64,000 bases of DNA from the NCBI GenBank assembly GCA_021203845.1, contig JAJQAK010000167.1, positions 1 through 64,000 on the forward strand, given 5' to 3'. The translations under genes and the position numbers were made by a program. This document shows, piece by piece, positions 52,393-61,292 of the stretch. Position 1 is the first letter of the stretch, and each line of letters begins with the position of its first letter. Under the pieces are notes generated by a model that saw only the letters and a program-made list of their open reading frames with translations, searched no databases and was not told where the DNA came from. This DNA comes from Clostridia bacterium (GTDB taxonomy: Bacteria > Bacillota > Clostridia > Christensenellales > Borkfalkiaceae).

Positions 52393-52839
52393 GTGAATGA
52401 GGGTTCGACTTTTTATAACATAAGAACCGGCAACGCGGTGGCACTTGCCCAGGAATACAGCGAGGCATTGAAAGCGATCAATGGATATTTGCCGATGGAC
52501 AACTCAGTGGAAGCGTTTCAGGGTTTTCTGACGGGGAGTTTTTTGGCATCCGTTTCCAACGTATACGCCGTATACCCTGATAATGTCAACAGGGACGAAT
52601 TTTGTTATCTGTGTCTTTTCCCCCGATACGATCGTTACTCACCTATGACCCCGGGGGTTGTCATTGGAGTTGACATCTGTAAGGAAGAGGGCGAAATGGA
52701 GAAGACGGCGAGAGCGGCCCTTGATAAAATAGACAGATATGGCTGCGATGAATTACTGGAGCATCTCGGAACGCGCCGGATTGACAGATATGGGATGGTT
52801 TATTGCAATCGAAACGTTGTTGCCGTAAAAGGGAATTAG
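52393..52839 (+). CDS. Stand-alone, degenerate PD-(D/E)XK_9-like domain protein
   Basis: 148 aa. The order resembles the C-terminal nuclease domain of the AAA/PD-(D/E)XK proteins: FQGFLTGSFLASVSNVYAV against YHGIVLGLLRTMRSIYAIT of copy B, a TPGVVIGVDI strand against LPGIVLELKV, and ARAALDKIDRYGCDELLEHL against AKEALDQINRKDYARDMV. The catalytic residues are gone: Tyr72 at the Asp position, Gly92 and Asp94 at the Glu and Lys. A good promoter, GGAGG and a GTG start suggest expression. It sits between two AbiEi genes. Family assignment is by eye and needs profile comparison. Confidence 0.6.
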   Translation: MNEGSTFYNIRTGNAVALAQEYSEALKAINGYLPMDNSVEAFQGFLTGSFLASVSNVYAVYPDNVNRDEFCYLCLFPRYDRYSPMTPGVVIGVDICKEEGEMEKTARAALDKIDRYGCDELLEHLGTRRIDRYGMVYCNRNVVAVKGN

Positions 52840-52902
52840 ACGTCGCGGGTCGTTTCGCCGCAAACGTTAATTGACATGCCGTCCGGCTTGGCCGCAGTTA
52901 TT

Positions 52903-53496
52903 CTACCCTTGTTTTGTTTTTCTTCTTATAAGGCTTGCGAGACAGTTCAGATTGTTGCTGCGGTAAAGTGGGGCGAGTTCTAAAATGTCATTTAAGGACA
53001 GTGCCCAAAAGTCTTCTTCGTATATTCTGAGGTTCTCGAACAGCATGTCGGAAATGTCCTTCATGCTTCTTACTGGCGGCATGATGTAGAGTTTGTCGCA
53101 AAGAGCCTTTTCCGGAGTGGCAATCTGATAAGAATATCCCCCTTCGATGTTCAGCGTGACGCCCCAGGGATACGCGTCAAGGGGGACGTCCCTGTAGCTG
53201 TAGTTACCCCAGGCATTTTTGTAAAGGCGCTGTCTGTTTTTCAAAGTCGTGGCCGACGTGAAGCAGAAGACGCCCTCGGGGATGAGGTCGTACATGCTCA
53301 GAACATATTCGAAAGACAGGTAGGAGGGCCCGCAGATGCTGTCGGCCAAATATTTCCCGTCCGTGTGCCTGTCCGTTTCGTACAATCCGCGTGCGACCTT
53401 TATGAGGTTTCCCTTTCTGACTTCCTGAGCCAGTTTTTCTGACAAGTTCGTATAGTCTTTGTACATTTCTTTGAGCTCAAGCATCGTCAGAATCAT
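52903..53496 (-). CDS. Second AbiEi-type antitoxin without toxin
   Basis: 197 aa, plainly a paralogue of the antitoxin at 51365: both contain GPSYLSFEY, YDLIPEGV, DKLYIMPPVRS and LYRSNNL in the same places. GGAGG lies before ATG 53496. No AbiEii-like gene follows it; the 60 bp downstream lead to the end of the convergent gene at 52839. It may be a solitary regulator or decoy antitoxin, or the survivor of a lost pair. Confidence 0.88.
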   Translation of the reverse strand: MILTMLELKEMYKDYTNLSEKLAQEVRKGNLIKVARGLYETDRHTDGKYLADSICGPSYLSFEYVLSMYDLIPEGVFCFTSATTLKNRQRLYKNAWGNYSYRDVPLDAYPWGVTLNIEGGYSYQIATPEKALCDKLYIMPPVRSMKDISDMLFENLRIYEEDFWALSLNDILELAPLYRSNNLNCLASLIRRKTKQG

Positions 53497-53689
53497 GTAT
53501 GCAGGCCTCCGTTAATCTATAGAGCGGGTTACCAGAGGAAACCTATGCCTATAGCCTTGTTGATTTCCTCGGGATAAATCTATAATATAGCTTTTATTTG
53601 CGGAAATCAACAAAAAAATTGGACGAAGGACATTCCCGCCGTAAGTTCTTCCCCCGTGACTATGCGAAAGGCCAAACACACGCAAAAAA

Positions 53690-53718
53690 TTGCTTTTAAC
53701 GCTCAAAGAGTGTATAAT
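53690..53718 (+). promoter_or_regulatory. Promoter giving a leaderless dehydrogenase message
   Basis: TTGCTT (53690-53695), 17-nt spacer, TATAAT (53713-53718). The expected start point (about 53725) is at the ATG 53726. Confidence 0.7.
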
Positions 53719-53725
53719 GCGGTGC

Positions 53726-54754
53726 ATGGATAATTGGAGTCTAAAAGGGCCGAGGCTTCTCGTGCGGGAGGAGCAGTCCGAGACGGACGTGGCCGACAAT
53801 CAGATAAAGGTTAAAGTGACCCATTCGCTGATATCCAACTTCGACGCCGCCGTTTACGCCGGGGACGAAGAGACGAGTTATCCCGTGACGCTCGGAAGGT
53901 TCGCCACCGGAATTGTCACGGAGGTAGGAAAGGGCTGCGTGGGGATAAGGATGAGCGACACGGAACACTGCAGGGTGTATTTGGACGGCGTGAAGGGCTG
54001 CGGCAAATGCATCGCGTGCAGAAAGGGACGACCCGAGGAGTGCCTTTCGCCGCAGGTGGCGGGGAAGGACACGGACGGGTACCTTCGCGACATAGTCGTA
54101 TGTGAGCCCAAGGATGTCGCGATACTGCCCGACAACATAGACAACGCCGACGCCGTGTGCATAGAGTACGTGGCTCTCGCGGAAAGCGTGCTGGACAAGA
54201 TGGACCTTACCGCCGGCAGCAAGGTCGCGATACTCGGCTGCGGACTTTTGGGGATGGTCATCTCGCAGGTCGCCCAGTATCACAAGTACATTCCCATTAT
54301 GATTGACTACAACCCGGAAACACTAGAGTTCGCGAAAAGATGTGGGATATGTTATGCGTTCGCGGAGGACGACACACTCATGGAGAAGGTGGACGAGGCT
54401 ACGGTGGGGCAGCTTTGCGACGGGGCCGTGCTGGTGCTTTCCGACAGGCCCAACCCATTGGACGCCGTCAAAGTTGTGGCGAAAAACAGAGCGGTCGCCT
54501 TCGCCGGGTTCGTCGTGCCGTCGGTGAACTTCGACATGCGTGAGTTCATAACGCGCGGAATAAGGTCGTTTGCCGTGACGAACGGATACGGATACATAGG
54601 GAGTGCCCTCAACATCATCGCCAACGGCGCCGTGAACATGGATGTGTTCAACAGGGAGATCATATCGGACGCGGACCTTGCGCAGCTTTTCGAGACGAGG
54701 GCGGGAGGCACCCGGCCTCCCAGCAAACTCACGATTTTGAAAATGGTCATGTAA
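53726..54754 (+). CDS. MDR-family (zinc alcohol dehydrogenase-like) protein lacking catalytic zinc ligands
   Basis: 342 aa. Structural zinc cysteines 92, 95, 98 and 106 (GCGKCIACRKGRPEEC) and the Rossmann motif ILGCGLLG are present. The catalytic site differs: the position of Cys in the CGICGSD motif is Ser37 (SLISNFD), and the GHE motif reads GRF (57-59). It may be a reductase with a different mechanism or a non-enzymatic member. No ribosome-binding site precedes ATG 53726, and the promoter places transcription start there; no downstream in-frame ATG fits the family. Confidence 0.82.
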   Translation: MDNWSLKGPRLLVREEQSETDVADNQIKVKVTHSLISNFDAAVYAGDEETSYPVTLGRFATGIVTEVGKGCVGIRMSDTEHCRVYLDGVKGCGKCIACRKGRPEECLSPQVAGKDTDGYLRDIVVCEPKDVAILPDNIDNADAVCIEYVALAESVLDKMDLTAGSKVAILGCGLLGMVISQVAQYHKYIPIMIDYNPETLEFAKRCGICYAFAEDDTLMEKVDEATVGQLCDGAVLVLSDRPNPLDAVKVVAKNRAVAFAGFVVPSVNFDMREFITRGIRSFAVTNGYGYIGSALNIIANGAVNMDVFNREIISDADLAQLFETRAGGTRPPSKLTILKMVM

Positions 54755-54759
54755 AAATT

Positions 54760-54802
54760 ACGCCCCCGCAGGGTATGTGCTTTGCGGAGGCGTTTTGTTT
54801 TT
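54760..54802. terminator. Bidirectional terminator between convergent genes
   Basis: Stem ACGCC/GGCGT extended by CCGCA / TGCGG (one mismatch between), followed by TTTGTTTTT on the plus strand and TAATTTTTAC on the minus strand. It serves the dehydrogenase and the hydrolase genes. Confidence 0.8.
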
Positions 54803-55578
54803 CAGATCTCGTACCAGGTGTTTCTCTCGGGGACGAAAGCGCGCATTCCCGGGAAATTCTTTTGGACGGCGGAAAGGAATCTGTCGGTTTTTTTCTCCGT
54901 GGTTATCGGAGGATATGCGTCGTCGAAGTGCGTGAGCATAACGGCCTTGGGGTTCACACGCCTAAGAACGTTCGCTGATTGCTTCGGAAGGTCGGCTCTT
55001 CCCTGGTACGCAAGTGCCAAAAGGTCGGCACCATGGGGATACGATGTTTCCTCATCGAGGTCGCATGAACCGCATACCATTACGGTTTTTTCACTCCCCT
55101 GTATCTCGTACACATATATGTCGGAGGTTATGGGGAACGATTTGTGCGTTCTGAGTATTTTGACGGACCTCGGGAAATGGAAATAGGTTTTCGGGGAGAG
55201 GCCCACGCGCAGCGCGTTGGGGATGTCAAACGACACGTGTTTTCCCTGGTGCACACGTATTCTGAGATTGCCCGTTTCGATTTCGTCGCCGGGCTTCACG
55301 GGCACCATGTCGGTTGTGGAAAATCCGTTTCTGGCCGCGTTGGCGATGCCGTTGCCCGACACGTATATCGGCGTGTCTTCGCTGCCGCGAAAATCGGGAG
55401 CGTCCATAAAATGGTCGAAATGGGGGTGCGTCACGAACACCGCCGAGGCTTTTTTCGCTTCGTCCATCGGAATCGGTTCTTTATATTTCGCGTACGGCAT
55501 GAGATACGGATCGAAAAGTATCCTCGTGTCCGCGTTTTCCAGTATGAGGGTCGCCGTGCCCAGCCACATTACACGCAT
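54802..55578 (-). CDS. MBL-fold metal-dependent hydrolase (UlaG-like)
   Basis: 258 aa. Metal motif THPHFDH (HxHxDH), CGSCDLD and a C-terminal MLTHFDDAYPP place it in the COG2220 beta-lactamase fold group; substrates vary widely. GTGGAGTG precedes the ATG. It begins four bases after the end of the permease gene and so is probably the last gene of the MacB-like operon. Confidence 0.85.
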   Translation of the reverse strand: MRVMWLGTATLILENADTRILFDPYLMPYAKYKEPIPMDEAKKASAVFVTHPHFDHFMDAPDFRGSEDTPIYVSGNGIANAARNGFSTTDMVPVKPGDEIETGNLRIRVHQGKHVSFDIPNALRVGLSPKTYFHFPRSVKILRTHKSFPITSDIYVYEIQGSEKTVMVCGSCDLDEETSYPHGADLLALAYQGRADLPKQSANVLRRVNPKAVMLTHFDDAYPPITTEKKTDRFLSAVQKNFPGMRAFVPERNTWYEI

Positions 55579-55582
55579 AAGT

Positions 55583-58018
55583 TCACTCCACGCTTTTCAG
55601 CGATTCGGTCATGTTTATCTTGGGGATTGAGCGGGAGAAGATGAGGTTTATGAGAAACGCCGCCGCGAGAGATATGAGCGCGGCATAGACGTAGGATACG
55701 GGTTTTACGAAGTAGATGTAGTTCATCAGCTCCACGCTGTTTATGCTCATGACGAGGTACGTCACGGGGTATCCGAGAAAAAGCCCCAGAACCGTCCCTA
55801 TCACGGCAAGAATCATTATCTCGTACAGTAGCGAGAGCGCTATTTTTCGCGAAGATATGCCGAGGACTTTCATCGTCGCGATGTCCCTCGTCCTTTCCTT
55901 TATGTTGAGAAGGGAGAGGTTGTAGACGACCACGACGGAGAGAAGCACGGCGAAGATCATGAGGGTAATTTCCATCGTGGAAAGAGACGATATCCTGTCG
56001 TCTATGTATTCGGAAAGCCCCCTCACCGACGACGCCTGCGTCGTGCCTGCGGCTTCGTTTATCTTATCTATGAGCCCGTCCGCGTCCGTGCCATCCGCGA
56101 CCCTTATGAAGGCCGAGCTCGTCCCGTACAAGCCTTCAAAGGCGTCCGTCTGCAGGAATATCCCCTGGGTTATGGCTGTCTGTAAAATTTCCGTGACCGT
56201 GAACTCGGCACTCTGCCCGCTTCCCGTGAGCATCACGGTGTCGCCCTCGGAAATTCCCAAGGATTTCGCTATCGACTTCGTCATCACGACGTTCCCGTCG
56301 TCCGTGTTGAGGGTCGTCATGGTCATGCCCTCGGACATGTTGTAAACCTTTATGTCTTTGGACGCGGTGTCCGTGCGTATGGTCATGTAGTATATCGTGT
56401 ACGTCTCGACGTCTTCCACGCCGTCTATCTCGAGTGCTTTTTCGACGAAGTTCTCGTTCGTGTACGATGTGGTTATGTCGTAGGTGAACTGCTCGCCGAG
56501 CTCAAGGTCTATAGACCTGTCCACGGTGTCCCCTATGCCGAACGCGCAGACGCAGAGCGCCACGCAGCCCGTTATCCCTATGACGGTCACGAGCGCCCGC
56601 ACGGGCTTTATGAGTATGTTTCTCGATGCCATCTTGACCGACAGGAAGTTTCCGCCGGAAAAGCCTTTCTCTTTCTTCTTTTTCGCATCGCCACTTTGCG
56701 GCTTTTCGGAAGCGAGTGTCACGACCGACTGAAGCGATTCCGCCGTGACATACGCAGGGACGGAGGAAGCCTCCTCCTCTTTCGCCGTTTTTTTGCGGCG
56801 TCTACCCTCGGGAGGGACGGGCCTCATGCTTTCGGCGGGTGACTGCCTCGCGACGTTCATGCACACCGCTATGCTTATGGCGGCGGCGAGGGCCGCTATC
56901 ACAATCACGGCGAGTATGGTCCCCCAGACATGGAACGATGGCAGTGCGGGGAACGTCAGACCGTACACCATTTCGTATTTGAACTTCATGACGCTCGGTA
57001 TGACGAACGGCCCTATCACGGCTCCGAGGACTCCGCCTATGAGGCAGAGAACCGAGCCCATCGAGGCATAGTGCGTCAGAATCTCCCGTGCGGAAAATCC
57101 GAGGCCTTTGAGTGTTCCTATCTCGGTCCTGTCGTCCAAAATGAGTCTGTTCTCGGTCGTGAGTATGACGAAGACGGACACTATGAGGAAGATTATGGGG
57201 AAGACATAGACCATCTTCGTGCTCTGGGATATTTCGGCATCCAGCATGGCGGGAAGCTCCATGGTGGACCTGTCGTATATGAATATGAGGTTGCCGCTGA
57301 TACCCTCGTCGCCGTCGTAATGCGACTGTATCTCGGATTTGAGCGACGCCGCGTCGTCCGTGCGGTAGAGGGCCTGGTTGTAGAAGGGCTTTACTGTGCC
57401 GTCCGGGAACATCGTCTTAATCAGATTTTCCGAGACGCCGAAAGCTTCCGCCAGGGCTTCGACGAGGAGCGGTTCCGCGACTTCCTCTTCGATATAAATC
57501 GCGGAGGTGTTGGAGTCGGACGAGACTTCGCCGAACTCGGCGAAGCCGGAAATCGTCGTGTTGATGACAATCTCCGTCTCCGCGCCGCCGTATTCATAGA
57601 TTATGGCTATTTTCACCTCGGAACCTATGTCGAATCTGTCGGCGGTGGACGCTATGAGCGCTCCGGAGCTGTCGCCCTCCGTGATTGTCGGATGCGATAT
57701 CGTGTCCTCGTCTTCGCAGGCGCCGCCTATGTAGAGCTTGGTGCCCCCGCCGTTCGCGGTGCCTTCCGAATAGAACCTGTACTGCACGCCGTCGGAGACG
57801 CTTTCCAGATATTCCTTCTCTTCGTCCGAGAATGCGTACGCCTGCACGCACACGTCCGCGAGGTTGTGCTTTTCGTAGAAGCCAGTCACCGCTTGGGAGA
57901 GAGTTTTCGTGTTGGACAGAAAGCCGCAGAAGAGTGTGACGGCCAAAAGGGTTATGACTATCATCGACGCGAACTGCAGCCAGTTGTGTCTTATTTCGCG
58001 GAGCGTGAGCCGCTGCAT
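55583..58018 (-). CDS. FtsX-family ABC permease
   Basis: 811 aa. A membrane helix near residues 15-35 is followed by a large extracytoplasmic domain (about 40-260), three helices with the first FtsX core (ILTTENRLILDDRTEIGTLK), a linker with charged KKKEKG, and a second membrane set (IKPVRALVTVIGITG; RTRDIATMKVLGISSRKIA). This duplicated layout is typical of lipoprotein or antimicrobial-peptide exporters. I place the start at ATG 58018 (MQRLTLREIRHNW); the open frame continues upstream across the ATPase gene but is not coding there. Confidence 0.92.
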   Translation of the reverse strand: MQRLTLREIRHNWLQFASMIVITLLAVTLFCGFLSNTKTLSQAVTGFYEKHNLADVCVQAYAFSDEEKEYLESVSDGVQYRFYSEGTANGGGTKLYIGGACEDEDTISHPTITEGDSSGALIASTADRFDIGSEVKIAIIYEYGGAETEIVINTTISGFAEFGEVSSDSNTSAIYIEEEVAEPLLVEALAEAFGVSENLIKTMFPDGTVKPFYNQALYRTDDAASLKSEIQSHYDGDEGISGNLIFIYDRSTMELPAMLDAEISQSTKMVYVFPIIFLIVSVFVILTTENRLILDDRTEIGTLKGLGFSAREILTHYASMGSVLCLIGGVLGAVIGPFVIPSVMKFKYEMVYGLTFPALPSFHVWGTILAVIVIAALAAAISIAVCMNVARQSPAESMRPVPPEGRRRKKTAKEEEASSVPAYVTAESLQSVVTLASEKPQSGDAKKKKEKGFSGGNFLSVKMASRNILIKPVRALVTVIGITGCVALCVCAFGIGDTVDRSIDLELGEQFTYDITTSYTNENFVEKALEIDGVEDVETYTIYYMTIRTDTASKDIKVYNMSEGMTMTTLNTDDGNVVMTKSIAKSLGISEGDTVMLTGSGQSAEFTVTEILQTAITQGIFLQTDAFEGLYGTSSAFIRVADGTDADGLIDKINEAAGTTQASSVRGLSEYIDDRISSLSTMEITLMIFAVLLSVVVVYNLSLLNIKERTRDIATMKVLGISSRKIALSLLYEIMILAVIGTVLGLFLGYPVTYLVMSINSVELMNYIYFVKPVSYVYAALISLAAAFLINLIFSRSIPKINMTESLKSVE

Positions 58019-58035
58019 GATAAGACGCCTTTCTC

Positions 58036-58734
58036 TCACCAGTCTATCTCCTCCACGGCTTTTGGATTTTCCACTTTCTCGTCGCTTATGATGTGTCCGT
58101 CGGAGAGGCGTAGCACCCTGTCGGCGACCTCGGCGAGTTTTGCGTTGTGGGTCACGACGACGACGGTCTTGTCGTTCATTTTGACGAGAGAGAGGAGAAG
58201 CGAGAGTATGGTCTTGCCCGTGGCGGAGTCGAGGGCCCCCGTCGGCTCGTCGCATAGAAGCAGCCTCGGATTTTTGACGACCGCCCGCGCAATCGCCACC
58301 CTCTGCTGTTCGCCGCCGGAAAGCTGGGCGGGGAATTTTTTCGCGCGCGTTTCGAGCCCCACGAGCTTCAGCGCGTCGGCGGCGGTCATGCCGCCCTCGT
58401 CCGCGAGAGCCAGGGACACGTTCTCGAGAGCCGTGAGGTTCCTCATGAGATTGTAGAACTGGAACACGAAACCTATGTCGTTTTTTCTGTACGAGACGAG
58501 CTCTTTTTCCGTGAACTTCACTATGTCTCGGCCCGCGACGACAACCTCGCCCTCCGTCGCGGTGTCCATGCCTCCGAGGACGTTTAGAAGCGTGCTCTTG
58601 CCGCTTCCGGAAGGTCCGAGGACAACCGCGAATTCGCCGAGCTCCAGGGAGAACGACACGTCCTCCAGCGCCGTCACGGCGGTGGTGGAATCTCCGTATA
58701 TCTTTGTAAGGTTCTTTACTTCTATGTTTGCCAT
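58036..58734 (-). CDS. ABC transporter ATP-binding protein (MacB/LolD type)
   Basis: 232 aa. Walker A GPSGSGKST, Q-loop in FQFYNLM, signature LSGGEQQR, Walker B LLLCDEPTGALD and switch His in VVTHN. It powers the FtsX permease encoded 17 bp downstream. The CGGAAG site precedes ATG 58734 and a promoter lies upstream. Confidence 0.96.
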   Translation of the reverse strand: MANIEVKNLTKIYGDSTTAVTALEDVSFSLELGEFAVVLGPSGSGKSTLLNVLGGMDTATEGEVVVAGRDIVKFTEKELVSYRKNDIGFVFQFYNLMRNLTALENVSLALADEGGMTAADALKLVGLETRAKKFPAQLSGGEQQRVAIARAVVKNPRLLLCDEPTGALDSATGKTILSLLLSLVKMNDKTVVVVTHNAKLAEVADRVLRLSDGHIISDEKVENPKAVEEIDW

Positions 58735-58767
58735 GGCTTCCGCTCCGCCGATTTTTTACCATAACCA

Positions 58768-58796
58768 ATTATAATTCCTTCGACGAAAAAATACAA
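58768..58796 (-). promoter_or_regulatory. Promoter of the MacB-like operon
   Basis: Minus strand TTGTAT (58796-58791), 17-nt spacer, TATAAT (58773-58768). Confidence 0.65.
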
Positions 58797-58799
58797 ACC

Positions 58800-59088
58800 A
58801 TAGGTGCGCCCGCGGGCAAAAATAACCGGAGATGTTCGGGTTGCCGGGAAGCGCATCCCTTAACCCATACGCGCATGAATCGGCACGTTTCCGAAAAAGA
58901 CGCATTGTTGCTCTCGCGATTTGGCGGGGAATATAGTCGATTCACGAGTCCCGGTTTCTGTGCCGCGGCGGGGCCTACTGAAAAGAAGGGGGTTTGGACG
59001 GTAAGGGTGTTGTCCAGGCGGGGGAAATTTCGCGTGTCGTGCGGGTGTCCGGACGCCGTAAATTGGCCTTGTATCGTCAAAAAATTGT
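58800..59088. other. Divergent intergenic region, nothing recognised
   Basis: An open frame (58728-59168) spans this region, but it has no ribosome-binding site and crosses the rpmE promoter, so I do not call it. It is cysteine-containing (CGCPDAVNWPC, a SWIM-like hint), which could be a coincidence. Confidence 0.3.
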
Positions 59089-59117
59089 TTGACAGAAAAA
59101 TAAGCGGAGTTTATAAT
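59089..59117 (+). promoter_or_regulatory. Promoter of rpmE
   Basis: TTGACA (59089-59094), 17-nt spacer, TATAAT (59112-59117), 40 bp before ATG. Confidence 0.93.
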
Positions 59118-59157
59118 TACTCTTGCGTTTGGAAAGACAGCAAATGGAGGTTAGAGC

Positions 59158-59361
59158 ATGAGAGATGACATTCACCCCGAATACCACGAGGTAACCGTCG
59201 TGTGCGCCTGCGGAGCGACGTTCAAGACGGGCACGACAAAAAACGTCGAGACGCTCAAAGTGGATATATGCAACAATTGCCATCCGTTCTACACGGGCAA
59301 ACAGAAGCTTGTGGACACTGGCGGCCGCGTAGATAAATTCAACAAGAGATACAATCTGTAA
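59158..59361 (+). CDS. rpmE: 50S ribosomal protein L31, zinc form
   Basis: 67 aa. [30 protein letters not shown] carry the CxC and CxxC zinc ligands. L31 bridges the subunits in the central protuberance; the zinc form is often swapped for a Cys-less paralogue under zinc limitation. ATGGAGG precedes the start. Confidence 0.97.
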   Translation: MRDDIHPEYHEVTVVCACGATFKTGTTKNVETLKVDICNNCHPFYTGKQKLVDTGGRVDKFNKRYNL

Positions 59362-59414
59362 TTTACGGCCCCGACTGGTAAGGGGCTTAAATTTTTAAAG
59401 AGTACTGACGAAAG

Positions 59415-61229
59415 ATGTCCAAAAAGACCAAGACGAAGAGAATAACGACCTCCGTGGGCGGCCAGGCCGTCATGGAGGGGGTCATGATGTCGGGCAAGAC
59501 GGGCTACGCCACGGCGGTCCGCGATCCGGACGGCGAAATCCAGATGGAGAGCGTGCGCGTGGAAAGTTCCGTTTCGACGCAAAGGGCGAAGAAGGTCCCC
59601 GTGGTGAGGGGAATCGTCGGCCTCTTTACGTCGTTCGGCAGGGGCATCAAGACGCTCATGCGTTCCGGGGACGTCTACGCCGACGACGACTCGGAACCCG
59701 GGAGGGTCGAGAAGTGGTGCGCGGAAAAGCTACACTGCAACCTCTTCGACATCATAACCTACATATCCGTCGTCATAGGGGTGATTCTCGCCGTTGGGAT
59801 ATTCTACGTCGTGCCCCAGATTCTTTTCAACTACATCGTCAGGATAAACTGTCACGAGGCGTGGCACTACGTCCTTCTGGGCGTCGTCAAACTTGCGATT
59901 TTCCTCATCTATCTCGCGCTCATGCTCGCCATACCGTCCATGAGGCGGATGTACAAGTACCACGGCGCGGAGCATAAGACGATAAATTGCTACGAGAGCG
60001 GGAAGGAGCTAACCGTGGACAACGTCATGTCGTCCTCGCGCATCCACGACAGATGCGGCACGTCGTTCCTTTTCATCGTGGTGATAGTGAACATAGTCGT
60101 CTTCTCCCTCATAAACTGGGGGATAGGCATACAGAACATAGAAAGCGGCGTTCTGCAGGTGCTCGCGAGGATAGGCGTGGAGATTGTGCTTTTGCCGATT
60201 CTCATGGGCTTTGGCTACGAGGTGCTCAAGCTTCTCGCGCACTTCCACGGGAAATTCGCCGCGATATTCAAATCTCCCGGGGCTCTCATGCAGAAGGTCT
60301 TCACGACGAGAGAGCCCGACCCCGACATGTGCGAGGTGGCGATAGCCGCGTTCAACGAGGCCATGGCGATGGATGCCGACCCCGCGGTGGAGGAGAAGAA
60401 GTTCGTCACGGCGGGACTTCTGCCCGCGAAACTCGCGGAAACGAAGAAGCTTTTCGCAGAGCACGGTGTGGACGAGAGTGATGCCGAGTGGATATACTCA
60501 CTGGTTCTTCACGTCAAACGCAGCGAGTTCTCCAACGACGTCAAGGTAACTCCGCACGACGCCAAGGACATAAACGCCATAGAGAAAAGACGCCTGGCCG
60601 GCGAGCCCCTCTGGTACATAATGGGCAACACGGATTTCTACGGCTGTAAGATAAAGGTCGACGAAAGGGTTCTCATCCCGAGACCTGAAACCGAGCTTTT
60701 GGCCGAGTCGGTCGCCCAGCTCGCGGAAAAGGGCGACAAAATTCTGGACCTTTGCACGGGGAGCGGGTGCATAGCAATCTCCGTGGCGAAGGCGTGCAGG
60801 AACAAGAACGTGACGGTGACGGCCGCGGACATATCCGAGGCGGCGCTCGACCTTGCCAAGGAGAACGCTGACGAGAACAACGTCGTCGTGAACTTCGTCA
60901 GAAGCGACATGTTCAGCGATCTGCACGGAAGATACAACATAGTAGTCTGCAACCCGCCCTACGTAAAGACGGGCGAGATACAGGACCTTCCGAGGGAGAT
61001 AAAGGACCACGAGCCCGTCATCGCCCTGGACGGAGGGGAGGACGGACTGGAGTTTTACAGGAGGCTCTCCAGGGATGTTTACCGCTACATCGCGAAGGGC
61101 GGAATGCTTCTTCTCGAGTACGGGGAGGGACAGCTTGAGCCCATACTCCACCTTTTCCCCAAACGTCAGTACTTCATTCCCGTGAAGGATCTGTCTGGCA
61201 CGGACAGATTCGTAAGGATAGCGTTTTAG
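59415..61229 (+). CDS. prmC: Fusion of DUF1385 membrane protein with release-factor glutamine methyltransferase PrmC
   Basis: 604 aa. Residues 1-310 are a DUF1385/YqhQ-type protein: VGGQAVMEGVMM at the start, four membrane helices (about 110-140, 145-175, 210-235, 255-280) and KYHGAEHKTINCYE. After EPDPDMCEVAIAAF a short linker leads to PrmC, which methylates the GGQ glutamine of release factors: LIPRPETELLAE, the SAM loop LDLCTGSGCIAIS and catalytic NPPYVKT. In related Clostridia the two are adjacent separate genes; here there is no stop between them. prfA, the substrate gene, follows. Confidence 0.93.
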   Translation: MSKKTKTKRITTSVGGQAVMEGVMMSGKTGYATAVRDPDGEIQMESVRVESSVSTQRAKKVPVVRGIVGLFTSFGRGIKTLMRSGDVYADDDSEPGRVEKWCAEKLHCNLFDIITYISVVIGVILAVGIFYVVPQILFNYIVRINCHEAWHYVLLGVVKLAIFLIYLALMLAIPSMRRMYKYHGAEHKTINCYESGKELTVDNVMSSSRIHDRCGTSFLFIVVIVNIVVFSLINWGIGIQNIESGVLQVLARIGVEIVLLPILMGFGYEVLKLLAHFHGKFAAIFKSPGALMQKVFTTREPDPDMCEVAIAAFNEAMAMDADPAVEEKKFVTAGLLPAKLAETKKLFAEHGVDESDAEWIYSLVLHVKRSEFSNDVKVTPHDAKDINAIEKRRLAGEPLWYIMGNTDFYGCKIKVDERVLIPRPETELLAESVAQLAEKGDKILDLCTGSGCIAISVAKACRNKNVTVTAADISEAALDLAKENADENNVVVNFVRSDMFSDLHGRYNIVVCNPPYVKTGEIQDLPREIKDHEPVIALDGGEDGLEFYRRLSRDVYRYIAKGGMLLLEYGEGQLEPILHLFPKRQYFIPVKDLSGTDRFVRIAF

Positions 61230-61292
61230 TCAGCATTTTATCTCGCGCTGCACGATGTGCGGCGTTTTTTACAAAAACGCAGGGAGTTTGGA

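Noticed and set aside
58018-58768. N-terminal extension of the FtsX permease frame through the ATPase gene
   Set aside because: Arg-rich out-of-frame translation of the ABC ATPase; the true permease start is at 58018.
58728-59168. 146-codon plus-strand frame upstream of rpmE with CGCPD...PC
   Set aside because: No ribosome-binding site, and it contains the rpmE promoter; the SWIM-like cysteines are too little evidence.
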